From the NCBI GenBank assembly GCA_029262915.1, contig JAJCYN010000099.1:1-11362 (forward strand): 11,362 bases of DNA, written 5' to 3'. This DNA comes from Flavobacteriales bacterium (lineage in GTDB: Bacteria > Bacteroidota > Bacteroidia > Flavobacteriales_E > Vicingaceae). The notes under the pieces are model-generated. The model saw only the letters and a list, made by a program, of their open reading frames with translations, was not told the origin of the DNA and searched no databases. The first letter of the stretch is position 1. The number at the start of each line of letters is the position of its first letter. The position numbers and the translations under genes were made by a program. This document shows, piece after piece, positions 1 to 5,624 of this stretch.

Positions 1-135
1 GGTTAAATTACGCTTTTGTTTAGTCGTTTTCTTAGTTAAGATGTGACTTTTAAAAGCATGTTTCCTTTTAATTTTTCCCGTCCCAGTTAATCGGAATCTT
101 TTTTTCGCACTGGAACCGGTTTTCATTTTTGGCAT
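1..135 (-). CDS. rpmI: 50S ribosomal protein L35, partial (C-terminus beyond the left edge)
   Basis: Structural protein of the large ribosomal subunit. The minus-strand reading from the ATG at 133-135 begins [20 protein letters not shown] and continues very basic ([16 protein letters not shown]) for 45 codons without a stop to the edge of the window. L35 is usually about 65 residues, so roughly the last 20 are missing. The MPKMKT start, the conserved KKRF and the G-TG-K-R-A-SH pattern are diagnostic of bacterial L35. It lies 20 nt downstream of infC on the same strand. This is the conserved thrS-infC-rpmI(-rplT) order, so rplT is expected further to the left. No promoter is visible in the 20-nt gap, so it is probably co-transcribed with infC. 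Confidence 0.96.
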   Translation of the reverse strand, partial: MPKMKTGSSAKKRFRLTGTGKIKRKHAFKSHILTKKTTKQKRNLT

Positions 136-155
136 ACTATATATTTAATTTATTA

Positions 156-713
156 CTATTTTTTCTTTTTAGGAGCTAAGTACATAAACATTCTTTTACC
201 GTCCATTTTCGGTAAGGCTTCTACTGTTGCTACATCTTCCAATTCCTGAGCAAGTTTTAACAAAAGAATTTGGCCTCTATCTTTAAAGATGATCGTTCTA
301 CCTTTAAAGAAAACAAATGCTTTAACCTTACACCCTTCTTCTATAAATTTACGAGCATGTTTCGTTTTAAATTCAAAATCATGATCGTCTGTATTTGGCC
401 CAAATCTTATTTCTTTTAAAACAATTTTTTGAGCTTTTGCTTTAATCTCTTTTTGTTTCTTTTTTTGATCATAAAGAAACTTTTTATAATCAATTATTTT
501 ACAAACAGGAGGCTTAGCGTTTGGTGAAATTTCAACTAAATCTAATTCTTGCTCTTCAGCAAACTTAAGTGCTTGCTCTATAGAATATACATCTGGTTCA
601 ACACCTTCAGCAATTACTCTAACTTCTTTAGCAAAAATTCTGTCGTTTATTTTGTGAGGGTCTTCTTTTTTTACAAATCTACGTCTCCCTCTATGTGAAA
701 ATCTTTTAGCTAT
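156..713 (-). CDS. infC: Translation initiation factor IF-3, predicted AUA start
   Basis: Binds the 30S subunit, blocks premature 50S joining and checks the initiator tRNA-start codon match. The 185-residue reading contains the IF3-N signature ([12 protein letters not shown], about residues 14-25, then [10 protein letters not shown]), the lysine-rich linker helix ([16 protein letters not shown]) and the IF3-C domain ([28 protein letters not shown]), ending PKKKK and TAG. An in-frame TAA at 726-728 closes the frame 12 nt upstream of 713, and only AAC AGA GAA ACC ATA lies between. The first in-frame ATG, GTG or TTG is a TTG at codon 151. The start is therefore placed at ATA (711-713), giving (M)[12 protein letters not shown], a typical basic IF-3 N-terminus. 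The thrS stop is 16 nt upstream and there is no Shine-Dalgarno sequence. Non-canonical infC starts (AUU in E. coli) make the gene sensitive to its own product, and the same autoregulation is likely here. Confidence 0.95.
   Translation of the reverse strand: MAKRFSHRGRRRFVKKEDPHKINDRIFAKEVRVIAEGVEPDVYSIEQALKFAEEQELDLVEISPNAKPPVCKIIDYKKFLYDQKKKQKEIKAKAQKIVLKEIRFGPNTDDHDFEFKTKHARKFIEEGCKVKAFVFFKGRTIIFKDRGQILLLKLAQELEDVATVEALPKMDGKRMFMYLAPKKKK
711..713 (-). promoter_or_regulatory. infC: Non-canonical AUA initiation codon of infC
   Basis: This is the only possible start between the in-frame TAA at 726-728 and the conserved IF-3 sequence that begins a few codons later. The other codons in that interval (AAC, AGA, GAA, ACC) are not start codons. 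IF-3 discriminates against such starts, so the codon is expected to act as the sensor in negative feedback. The identification is by elimination and by fit to the usual M-A-basic N-terminus. Confidence 0.8.
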
Positions 714-729
714 GGTTTCTCTGTTTTAA

Positions 730-2670
730 TTAATTATTACTTAAATCTTTTTCTACTTCTTTATTTACTAAATCCGCAAACGCTGTTTCTGTAAATTCTC
801 CTAGGTCTCCTTCTCCATGTCTTCTTACTGATAAAGAGCCTGATTCAATTTCTTTCTCTCCTATAATTAGCATATACGGTACTTTTTTAACTTCCGCATC
901 TCTAATTTTTCTTCCTACTTTTTCATTACGCATGTCAACGAAGCCGCGAATATCGTAATTATTTAGCGAATTTAAAATATTTTGTGCTGATTCATTGTAT
1001 TTTTCGCTTATTGGTAAAATGGCTACTTGATCAGGAGTTAACCATAAAGGGAAGTTTCCTGCACAGTGTTCAATCAAAACGGCTACAAATCTCTCCATAG
1101 ATCCAAATGGTGCACGGTGTATCATTACTGGCCTGTGAGCCTCATTATCGCTGCCTTTAAATTCTAATTCGAATCGCTCGGGTAAATTATAATCAACCTG
1201 GATGGTACCTAATTGCCAACTTCTACCCAATGCATCTTTTACCATAAAATCCAATTTAGGACCATAAAAAGCAGCTTCTCCAGTTTCTACTACAGTATTC
1301 AATCCTTTTTCTTTGGCAGTATCAATAATTGCTTTTTCTGCTTTTTCCCAGTTTTCATCACTACCAATATACTTTTCTTTATTCTCAGGATCTCTTAATG
1401 AGATTTGTGCTACATAATCTTGAAAGTGGAAAGTCTTAAAAACATATAATACCAAATCAATCACATTCTTAAATTCTTCCACGATTTGATCTGGCCTACA
1501 AAATATGTGTGCATCATCTACGGTAAAGCATCTTACTCTTGTTAAACCGTGTAACTCTCCACTTTGTTCGTAACGGTAAACCGTTCCAAATTCGGCATAT
1601 CGTATAGGTAAATCTTTGTATGAACGCGGTGAAGAATTATATATTTCACAATGGTGAGGACAGTTCATTGGTTTTAGTAAAAACTCTTCATCTTCATGAG
1701 GTGTTTTTATCGGCTGAAAAGAGTCTTCACCATATTTTGCATAATGACCAGAAGTAACATACAAATCTTTATGCCCAATATGAGGAGTAATTACGGGTAA
1801 GTATCCAGCTTTTAATTGTGCTTTTTTTAAGAAATTTTCTAAACGTTCTCTAAGTGCAGTTCCCTTAGGTAACCATAATGGTAAACCTTGTCCAACTTTT
1901 TGAGAGAATGTAAACAACTCTAGTTCTTTTCCTAGTTTTCTATGGTCACGTAATTTTGCTTCTTCTAACAATTCCAAATATTCGGCCAACATTTTTTGTT
2001 TAGGGAAACTAATCCCATAAACACGCACCAGTTGATTTTTTGTTTGGTCTGCTCGCCAATAAGCACCAGCAACACTCATTACTTTAAAAGCTTTTACAAT
2101 TCCTGTATTTGGAATATGGCCTCCTCTACATAAATCAGTAAAGTCTGAGTGGTCGCAGAATGTAATTTCTCCATCAGTTAAGTTTTCAATTAACTCAACT
2201 TTATACTCATTTCCTTCTTGTTTGTACTTGGCTAAAGCATCGGCTTTAGAAACTTCACGTAAGCTAAAATTCGCTTTTTCGCGGGCCAATTCTAAAAACT
2301 TATCTTCAATCTTTTTAAAATCTGCTTCAGAAATTGTTTGTTCACCAGAATCAACATCATAGTAAAAACCATTTTCAATGGCAGGGCCTATCGTTAATTT
2401 AATTCCAGGATATAATTTTTCTAATGCTTGAGCTAAAATGTGAGCAGAAGAATGCCAAAAAGCTTTCTTGCCGTCATCATCATTAAATGTAAATAAGGTA
2501 ACGTTAGCATCAGTAGTAATAGGAGTGGTAACTTCAACGGTGTTGTCGTTCACACTTGCAGAAATTACATTTCTTGCTAACCCTTCACTAATACTCATGG
2601 CAATATCCATAGCAGTCACACCTGCATCATATTCTTTTACTGCGCCATCTGGTAATGTTACTTTTATCAT
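730..2670 (-). CDS. thrS: Threonine--tRNA ligase
   Basis: Cytoplasmic enzyme that charges tRNA-Thr using ATP and edits mischarged Ser-tRNA. The 646 residues match the usual length of about 640. An N-terminal TGS domain (about 1-62, [17 protein letters not shown]) is followed by the editing domain with HSSAH (H73, H77) and C181RGGH185. The class II catalytic core follows: zinc ligands C337 (MNCPHH), H388 (DDAHIF) and H518 (MIHRAP); motif 2 at about 357-368 ([12 protein letters not shown]); motif 3 around GSMERF. A C-terminal anticodon-binding domain ([10 protein letters not shown] through [12 protein letters not shown]) ends the protein. All key residues are present. ATG start at 2668-2670 gives the standard MIKVTLPDG. 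It is the first gene of the thrS-infC-rpmI operon and is transcribed away from the yhbP-like gene. A promoter candidate and an 18-bp palindrome lie directly upstream. Confidence 0.99.
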   Translation of the reverse strand: MIKVTLPDGAVKEYDAGVTAMDIAMSISEGLARNVISASVNDNTVEVTTPITTDANVTLFTFNDDDGKKAFWHSSAHILAQALEKLYPGIKLTIGPAIENGFYYDVDSGEQTISEADFKKIEDKFLELAREKANFSLREVSKADALAKYKQEGNEYKVELIENLTDGEITFCDHSDFTDLCRGGHIPNTGIVKAFKVMSVAGAYWRADQTKNQLVRVYGISFPKQKMLAEYLELLEEAKLRDHRKLGKELELFTFSQKVGQGLPLWLPKGTALRERLENFLKKAQLKAGYLPVITPHIGHKDLYVTSGHYAKYGEDSFQPIKTPHEDEEFLLKPMNCPHHCEIYNSSPRSYKDLPIRYAEFGTVYRYEQSGELHGLTRVRCFTVDDAHIFCRPDQIVEEFKNVIDLVLYVFKTFHFQDYVAQISLRDPENKEKYIGSDENWEKAEKAIIDTAKEKGLNTVVETGEAAFYGPKLDFMVKDALGRSWQLGTIQVDYNLPERFELEFKGSDNEAHRPVMIHRAPFGSMERFVAVLIEHCAGNFPLWLTPDQVAILPISEKYNESAQNILNSLNNYDIRGFVDMRNEKVGRKIRDAEVKKVPYMLIIGEKEIESGSLSVRRHGEGDLGEFTETAFADLVNKEVEKDLSNN

Positions 2671-2688
2671 TTACTTTAAAATTTTAAG

Positions 2689-2706
2689 GTCCGATAATTA
2701 TCGGAC
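2689..2706. repeat. Perfect 18-bp palindrome upstream of thrS
   Basis: GTCCGATAATTATCGGAC is identical to its own reverse complement. It ends 19 nt before the thrS ATG and begins a few bases downstream of the candidate -7 box. It would thus cover the predicted transcription start or form a hairpin at the very 5' end of the operon mRNA. It could be an operator for a dimeric regulator, a 5' stabilising hairpin, or a copy of a dispersed intergenic palindrome. There is no adjacent T-run in either direction, so it does not look like an intrinsic terminator. Confidence 0.6.
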
Positions 2707-2708
2707 GG

Positions 2709-2716
2709 CAAAGTTA
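2709..2716 (-). promoter_or_regulatory. Candidate -7 promoter box for thrS-infC-rpmI
   Basis: On the minus strand this reads TAACTTTG, an exact match to the Bacteroidota TAnnTTTG element. It sits 39 nt upstream of the thrS ATG. A TTTG at the usual -33 distance (about 20 nt further upstream) is not visible, so the call rests on the -7 element and its location. Confidence 0.5.
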
Positions 2717-2761
2717 ATGGAATAATTAGGAATGATGAGTTTTGAATGTTGAATTTTTATA

Positions 2762-2823
2762 TCATTCTGAATGATGTTTTTTGAAAATTTATTTTCAGCA
2801 TAAAACGAAGTGAAGAATCTTTT
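2762..2823. repeat. Possible degenerate copy of a dispersed intergenic repeat
   Basis: The gap between the divergent thrS and yhbP-like genes contains TCATTCTGA at 2762-2770 and ACGAAGTGAAGAATCTTT at about 2805-2822. These are the two halves of an intergenic motif of the form TCATTCTGA-ACGAAGTGAAGAATCT that I recognise as widespread in Bacteroidota genomes. Here they are separated by about 34 nt of AT-rich filler, so this would be a split or decayed copy. Recognition is from memory of the motif, and no second copy is present in the window. Confidence 0.4.
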
Positions 2824-2848
2824 GATTTCTTAATATTGCTTAACCATT

Positions 2849-3268
2849 ATGGATCAAAAAATAGTCAACTATATCTCAAAAAATAAAGTGTTAACATTGG
2901 CCACAAGTGTTAATGATAAACCTTATTGTGCGAATTGTTTTTATGTGTTTGATGAAAAAAATAAGTACCTCATTTTTTTATCTGACAATGAGACTAAACA
3001 TATAAAGGATGCTTTGTTCAATAAAAATATAGCAGGTACAATTAATACTGAAGTTACAACTATTGTTAAAATACAAGGTGTACAGTTTACAGGCGATTTT
3101 ATAAATCCTTCAGCCGAACAAGCAACTCAGTTTTATGCTACTTATTACAAGAAATTTCCCTTTGCTAAAGCAAAGCCTTCTCCAATATGGGGGATACGAC
3201 TCAACTGGATTAAAATGACTGATAATACCTTAGGTTTTGGTAAGAAATTGATTTGGCCTAGCACCTAA
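2849..3268 (+). CDS. YhbP-like (UPF0306) pyridoxamine 5'-phosphate oxidase-family protein
   Basis: A 139-residue protein expected to adopt the flavin-binding split beta-barrel fold. The whole chain follows E. coli YhbP (about 147 residues): an N-terminal LTLATSVNDKPYCANCFYVFD (residues about 15-35), a central TKHIKD and AGTIN, IQGVQFTGDF (about 75-84), and the highly conserved C-terminus DNTLGFGKKLIW (about 125-136). The family has no well-established physiological substrate; flavin binding is inferred from fold relatives. It starts at ATG 2849, is divergent from thrS with a 178-nt gap, and stops 37 nt before the next plus-strand gene. It is complete, with no signal peptide, so cytoplasmic. 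Confidence 0.88.
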   Translation: MDQKIVNYISKNKVLTLATSVNDKPYCANCFYVFDEKNKYLIFLSDNETKHIKDALFNKNIAGTINTEVTTIVKIQGVQFTGDFINPSAEQATQFYATYYKKFPFAKAKPSPIWGIRLNWIKMTDNTLGFGKKLIWPST

Positions 3269-3283
3269 ATTTGATTACTTTAG
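3252..3283 (+). promoter_or_regulatory. Candidate promoter of the decayed secreted-protein gene
   Basis: TTTG at 3252-3255 and TACTTTAG at 3276-3283 are separated by 20 nt. This fits the Bacteroidota -33/-7 arrangement (TTTG, about 20 nt, TAnnTTTG) with one mismatch in the -7 box. The -33 element falls inside the end of the yhbP-like gene. Transcription would begin just before the ATG at 3306, giving a very short leader. Confidence 0.4.
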
Positions 3284-3305
3284 TTTAGCTTATTTAAATT
3301 TTTTT

Positions 3306-3638
3306 ATGAAAAATTTCATTTTATTAATTGTTGTATGCTTTTTGACGATCAACACAAATGCCCAAAAATCGAGCAATTTTGCCATTACTCAGAAAGGTGA
3401 AACAATAAAATTTTACGGAAATTACCTTTCCATTGGAGACCGGTTCACCTACTATACAGATGAAAAGAAAAAAGAAATTAAAATAAAAAATAATGAATTA
3501 AAGCTGTTGGTTAACGGAAATCTGATCTATCTTAATCTCCCAACTACCAAAGGGATTGGGAAGATTCAAAAAATACTTGCCTACACTGATAAATACGTTT
3601 TAACCTCTCATACCCATTTATCGATGACCTACATTTAG
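3306..3638 (+). pseudogene. Secreted two-domain protein, 5' fragment (first domain, ended by in-frame TAG)
   Basis: I do not recognise the family. The fragment begins with a clear Sec signal peptide (MKNFILLIVVCFLTINTNAQ, cleavage likely after NAQ) and continues for 110 residues to a TAG at 3636-3638. The same frame stays open after the TAG, and the sequence on either side, MTYI(stop)DRKFKLIEGG, matches YIYDRKFKLVKG in the second domain about 600 bp downstream. The TAG therefore most likely replaces a tyrosine codon (TAT or TAC) and is a nonsense mutation, not a natural end. The first domain has the pattern VNGNLIYLNLPTTKGIGKIQ, then KILAYTDKYVL. With the two following fragments it makes one locus, 3306-4429, which would encode about 373 residues if repaired. 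A sequencing error at the TAG cannot be excluded. Confidence 0.7.
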
Positions 3639-4142
3639 GATAGGAAATTTAAATTAATTGAAGGCGGAATAGAAATTTTGGTGTTTACTAAAAAACAAAT
3701 AAAAAAGAGTAAGGAAAATTTCAACACAAGTATAGTTAAACGGTTTAAAGGGTGTAATAAATTGCTAGAGTTAATGATGAACAACATTGAGGCTGGAAAA
3801 AAAATTGAATATAATGTTAGTTACTACAACTGCGGAAATGCACCGGATCTTTTTACAAACGAAGTAAATAAAACAAAAAAAGACAATAGTACAAAAGAGT
3901 CGAAAAGTAATAGAGAAGCTGCAATAGACACATCTTTACAAAGTTATGGAGTAAAAATTGATGGAAACGAGAAAGTTGTATTTTATAGGAGAGGTGATTA
4001 TCCGATAAATAGTAATTCTATTATTTACTTCCCCAAAAGAAAAACTCCTTTTGAAAGGACAACTCGAATTACTAGGTATGTTTATATGATAAGCGCTGGA
4101 AGATTATATTATATTTTGAACACAGAACCTAAAAAAAACTAA
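3639..4142 (+). pseudogene. Secreted two-domain protein, middle fragment (end of first domain, linker, start of second domain)
   Basis: Continues in the same frame directly after the TAG as DRKFKLIEGGIEILVFTKKQ, and ends at a TAA (4140-4142) created just after an A8 run (4131-4138). There is no credible start of its own: the nearest candidates are TTG and GTG at 3678-3683, with no signal peptide. The first domain ends near VSYYNCGNAPDLF. A lysine/serine/asparagine-rich linker follows (TNEVNKTKKDNSTKESKSNR). The second domain then starts: KVVFYRRGD parallels TIKFYGNYL of the first, and SAGRLYYILNTEPKK parallels VNGNLIYLNLPTTKG. Without the TAG this would be the body of the secreted protein, not a separate gene. 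Confidence 0.65.
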
Positions 4143-4429
4143 GGCCGTTGAAATTATTGCTTTTAACAATGAGTACATTCTTGGAGGAGTATGGAAGAAG
4201 GGAGAAAGGCTTGTTGAAAAATGCTACATTTATGATAGAAAGTTCAAACTTGTAAAAGGTGAAATTGATCCTAAGAATATGGACAAAGAATTGGATAAGT
4301 ACTTTAAAGATTGTTCAACAATGCGTAACTACATTAAGGAGAACAATAAAATGGATAGAAACATTACCAGTGTTTAATTGTGGTGGGGCCAAAGATGTTG
4401 TAAAAGGATGGAAAATTCCTAAAGAATAA
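4138..4429 (+). pseudogene. Secreted two-domain protein, 3' fragments (rest of second domain, two frameshifts)
   Basis: Moving to the next frame across the A8 run at 4131-4138 restores TKAVEIIAFNNEYILGGVW, which parallels GKIQKILAYTDKYVL of the first domain. It then reads CYIYDRKFKLVKGEIDPKN and YIKENNKMDRNITSV to a TAA at 4375-4377. A further shift near 4370 restores VFNCGGAKDVVKGWKIPKE and a TAA at 4427-4429. VFNCGGAKD parallels YYNCGNAPD in the first domain, so this is the natural C-terminus. Loss or gain of one A in the homopolymer explains the first shift. The second is not in a long homopolymer, which argues somewhat for genuine decay over read error. Confidence 0.65.
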
Positions 4430-4449
4430 GAATAAACTCTCCTCAGTAT

Positions 4450-4495
4450 TTAAAACTCAAAATGAAATTTTACATTTATTTGTCGAGAGGTTAGG
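4450..4495 (-). pseudogene. Orphan 3' end of a TonB receptor gene (14 codons plus stop)
   Basis: On the minus strand this encodes LTSRQINVKFHFEF followed by TAA, the exact C-terminal peptide of the TonB-dependent receptor at 5625-8162. Bases 4451-4495 match 5626-5670 at 43 of 45 positions. The two mismatches (4462, 4468) are third-position changes that keep the amino acids, and the stop differs as TAA versus TAG. Similarity ends sharply at 4495 and nothing upstream resembles the receptor. It is too short to be a gene by itself. It is either a duplicated insertion boundary or the last remnant of a deleted second receptor gene. Confidence 0.85.
4451..4495 (+). repeat. 45-bp direct repeat, left copy
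   Basis: Matches 5626-5670 in the same orientation, 43 of 45 identical, offset 1175 bp. The pair flanks the methyltransferase gene and the 303-bp gap beyond it. The layout is reminiscent of att sites made when an element inserts at a gene's 3' end and carries a replacement end, but no integrase gene lies between the copies. Confidence 0.85.
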
Positions 4496-4592
4496 TTTTG
4501 AATGTTAGATAGTAATTTAGCGATTTGTGTGATAAAAAAAGGATGAGTATCTTTATATATTATTTTAAATATCTTTACAAAGATTAAAAGAG

Positions 4593-5321
4593 TTACCTTT
4601 TAACTAGATGTGTTTCACACCAAAATTTCATAACGCCAAATCTGAATTCATTTTCAATAATAGTCAATCCGGTTTTAGAAATTAAACTTGTTAATTCTTC
4701 TCTATTAAACTCCCAAACATGGTCTGGATCAGTATAATTTAGTTTGTTTTTTAAGATTGATCTATAATGATTTGAATAGGTTTTGTCGTAATCAGGAACT
4801 TCAATAAATATTTTTTTAGTATGAGGAATACATTTTTTTAAAAATTCTTCTGGGTCATCAATATGTTCAATAATATGAGAAAGAATAATTACATCAAATT
4901 GATCTTTACATTCATTTAAGAAGTCAAAGGCATCATCAAAAACAAATTCAAGGTTCTCCTTTTGGTGTCTTGACTTGGCAATTTCTACATCTCCAGAGAC
5001 ATAGTCAACACCTACAACTTTTTTAGAAAATTCAGCAATTTTATTGCTCATATCACCATACCCACTTCCCAAGTCTAATACATATTCAGATGAATTAATA
5101 TGTTGTTGTATAAATTTTATAGTATGAAATCTAAGAGGATGCTTCTCGTATGAAAAATATTTAAATGATTCTTCATTGGCTAATCTATCAAAGATCCACT
5201 CAAGCGTTAAGAATAAACTCATCTTCTTTTTGTTGCTTAGGAAGAAAAGCGTTTTTGATAAACGATAAACTAGAGTGAGTAAATATACTCTCTCTTTTTT
5301 TCTTTTTAAATGAAGCCCCAT
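4593..5321 (-). CDS. Class I SAM-dependent methyltransferase
   Basis: A 242-residue enzyme of the Methyltransf_11/23 type that would transfer a methyl group from S-adenosylmethionine; the acceptor is unknown. Motif I is VLDLGSGYGD (81-90), the acidic end of strand 2 is VVGVDYVSGD (102-111), an acidic FVFDDAFDF follows (about 126-134), and motif IV with post-motif is FDVIILSHIIEHIDDPEEFL (142-161). A C-terminal DPDHVWEFNREEL resembles methyltransferases from glycan and small-molecule clusters. The first 33 residues are unusually lysine-rich and lie outside the fold. An internal ATG at 5220-5222 (MSLFLTLEWIFDRLANE) is an equally plausible start. It has no signal peptide, so cytoplasmic. It stands alone between the two direct-repeat copies on the same strand as the receptor, which suggests it arrived with a mobile segment. 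No recognisable promoter box was seen upstream. Confidence 0.85.
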   Translation of the reverse strand: MGLHLKRKKERVYLLTLVYRLSKTLFFLSNKKKMSLFLTLEWIFDRLANEESFKYFSYEKHPLRFHTIKFIQQHINSSEYVLDLGSGYGDMSNKIAEFSKKVVGVDYVSGDVEIAKSRHQKENLEFVFDDAFDFLNECKDQFDVIILSHIIEHIDDPEEFLKKCIPHTKKIFIEVPDYDKTYSNHYRSILKNKLNYTDPDHVWEFNREELTSLISKTGLTIIENEFRFGVMKFWCETHLVKR

Positions 5322-5624
5322 GAGTTGATTTTTTAATATGTTATCTACTAGTAAAATATGATTTTATAGATGACTGAGTAAGCATAGATTATCCTATTTT
5401 AATTAAATTTCCAATCTCATTACCTTCAAAGAAACTGTTCAAAGCAAAGCTTCAGTGGGTTGATGTTTATCATTACTCATTTTTTTTACTTGTTCTAATA
5501 CCGTTAAGCAGACTATCTTTTAATCGTTTAGATCTTATTTCAGGACGACCATAAACCAAGAAATAATCTTACATGAATAGATAATTAATAGATGTAATAA
5601 TCTCTCAAAAATAATGGATATATG
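5322..5624. other. 303-bp gap between the methyltransferase and TonB receptor genes
   Basis: No intact gene, tRNA or terminator was recognised. It contains a short open minus-strand frame at 5473-5568 that may be a coding remnant (listed separately). The rest is AT-rich with stops in all frames. The gap sits inside the direct-repeat-bounded segment. Confidence 0.5.
5473..5568 (-). pseudogene. Possible coding remnant (31 codons plus stop)
   Basis: On the minus strand, between a TAA at 5569-5571 and a TAA at 5473-5475, an open frame reads DYFLVYGRPEIRSKRLKDSL and then LNGIRTSKKNE. The composition (aromatic start, basic and amphipathic end) looks more protein-like than random AT-rich sequence and could be the C-terminus of a lost gene upstream of the methyltransferase. 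It has no start codon and I do not recognise a family. The plus strand is also open over part of this stretch, so chance is quite possible. Confidence 0.25.

Larger units (their letters stand above)
4430..4592. other. Gap between the convergent decayed gene and the methyltransferase gene
   Basis: 163 nt, AT-rich. It contains the orphan copy of the TonB receptor 3' end (4450-4495). It also has a small inverted repeat, ATCTTTACAAAGAT at 4571-4584, too short and lacking a flanking T-run to call as a terminator. No tRNA or other RNA gene is apparent. Confidence 0.5.

Noticed and set aside
1213..1398. Plus-strand open frame inside thrS
   Set aside because: Antisense to a well-conserved gene, low-complexity Phe/Ser/Ile composition, no homology signal.
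2468..2725. Plus-strand open frame over the thrS 5' end
   Set aside because: Mostly antisense to the conserved TGS domain; its end runs through the palindrome. A shadow frame.
3678..4142. Separate gene starting at TTG/GTG near 3678
   Set aside because: It is in the same frame as the upstream 3306 reading, and homology to the second domain continues across the TAG. It is the middle of one broken gene, without its own ATG or signal peptide.
4532..4549. 18-nt identity with 9774-9791 (ataaaaaaaggatgagta), including an ATG
   Set aside because: Seven of the bases are an A run and the resulting frame at 4542 is only 14 codons. It may be chance or a leader-like coincidence; no support for a gene or shared regulation.
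4571..4584. ATCTTTACAAAGAT inverted repeat as a terminator
   Set aside because: The stem is A/T-rich, the loop is very small and no T-run follows. It cannot be supported as an intrinsic terminator.
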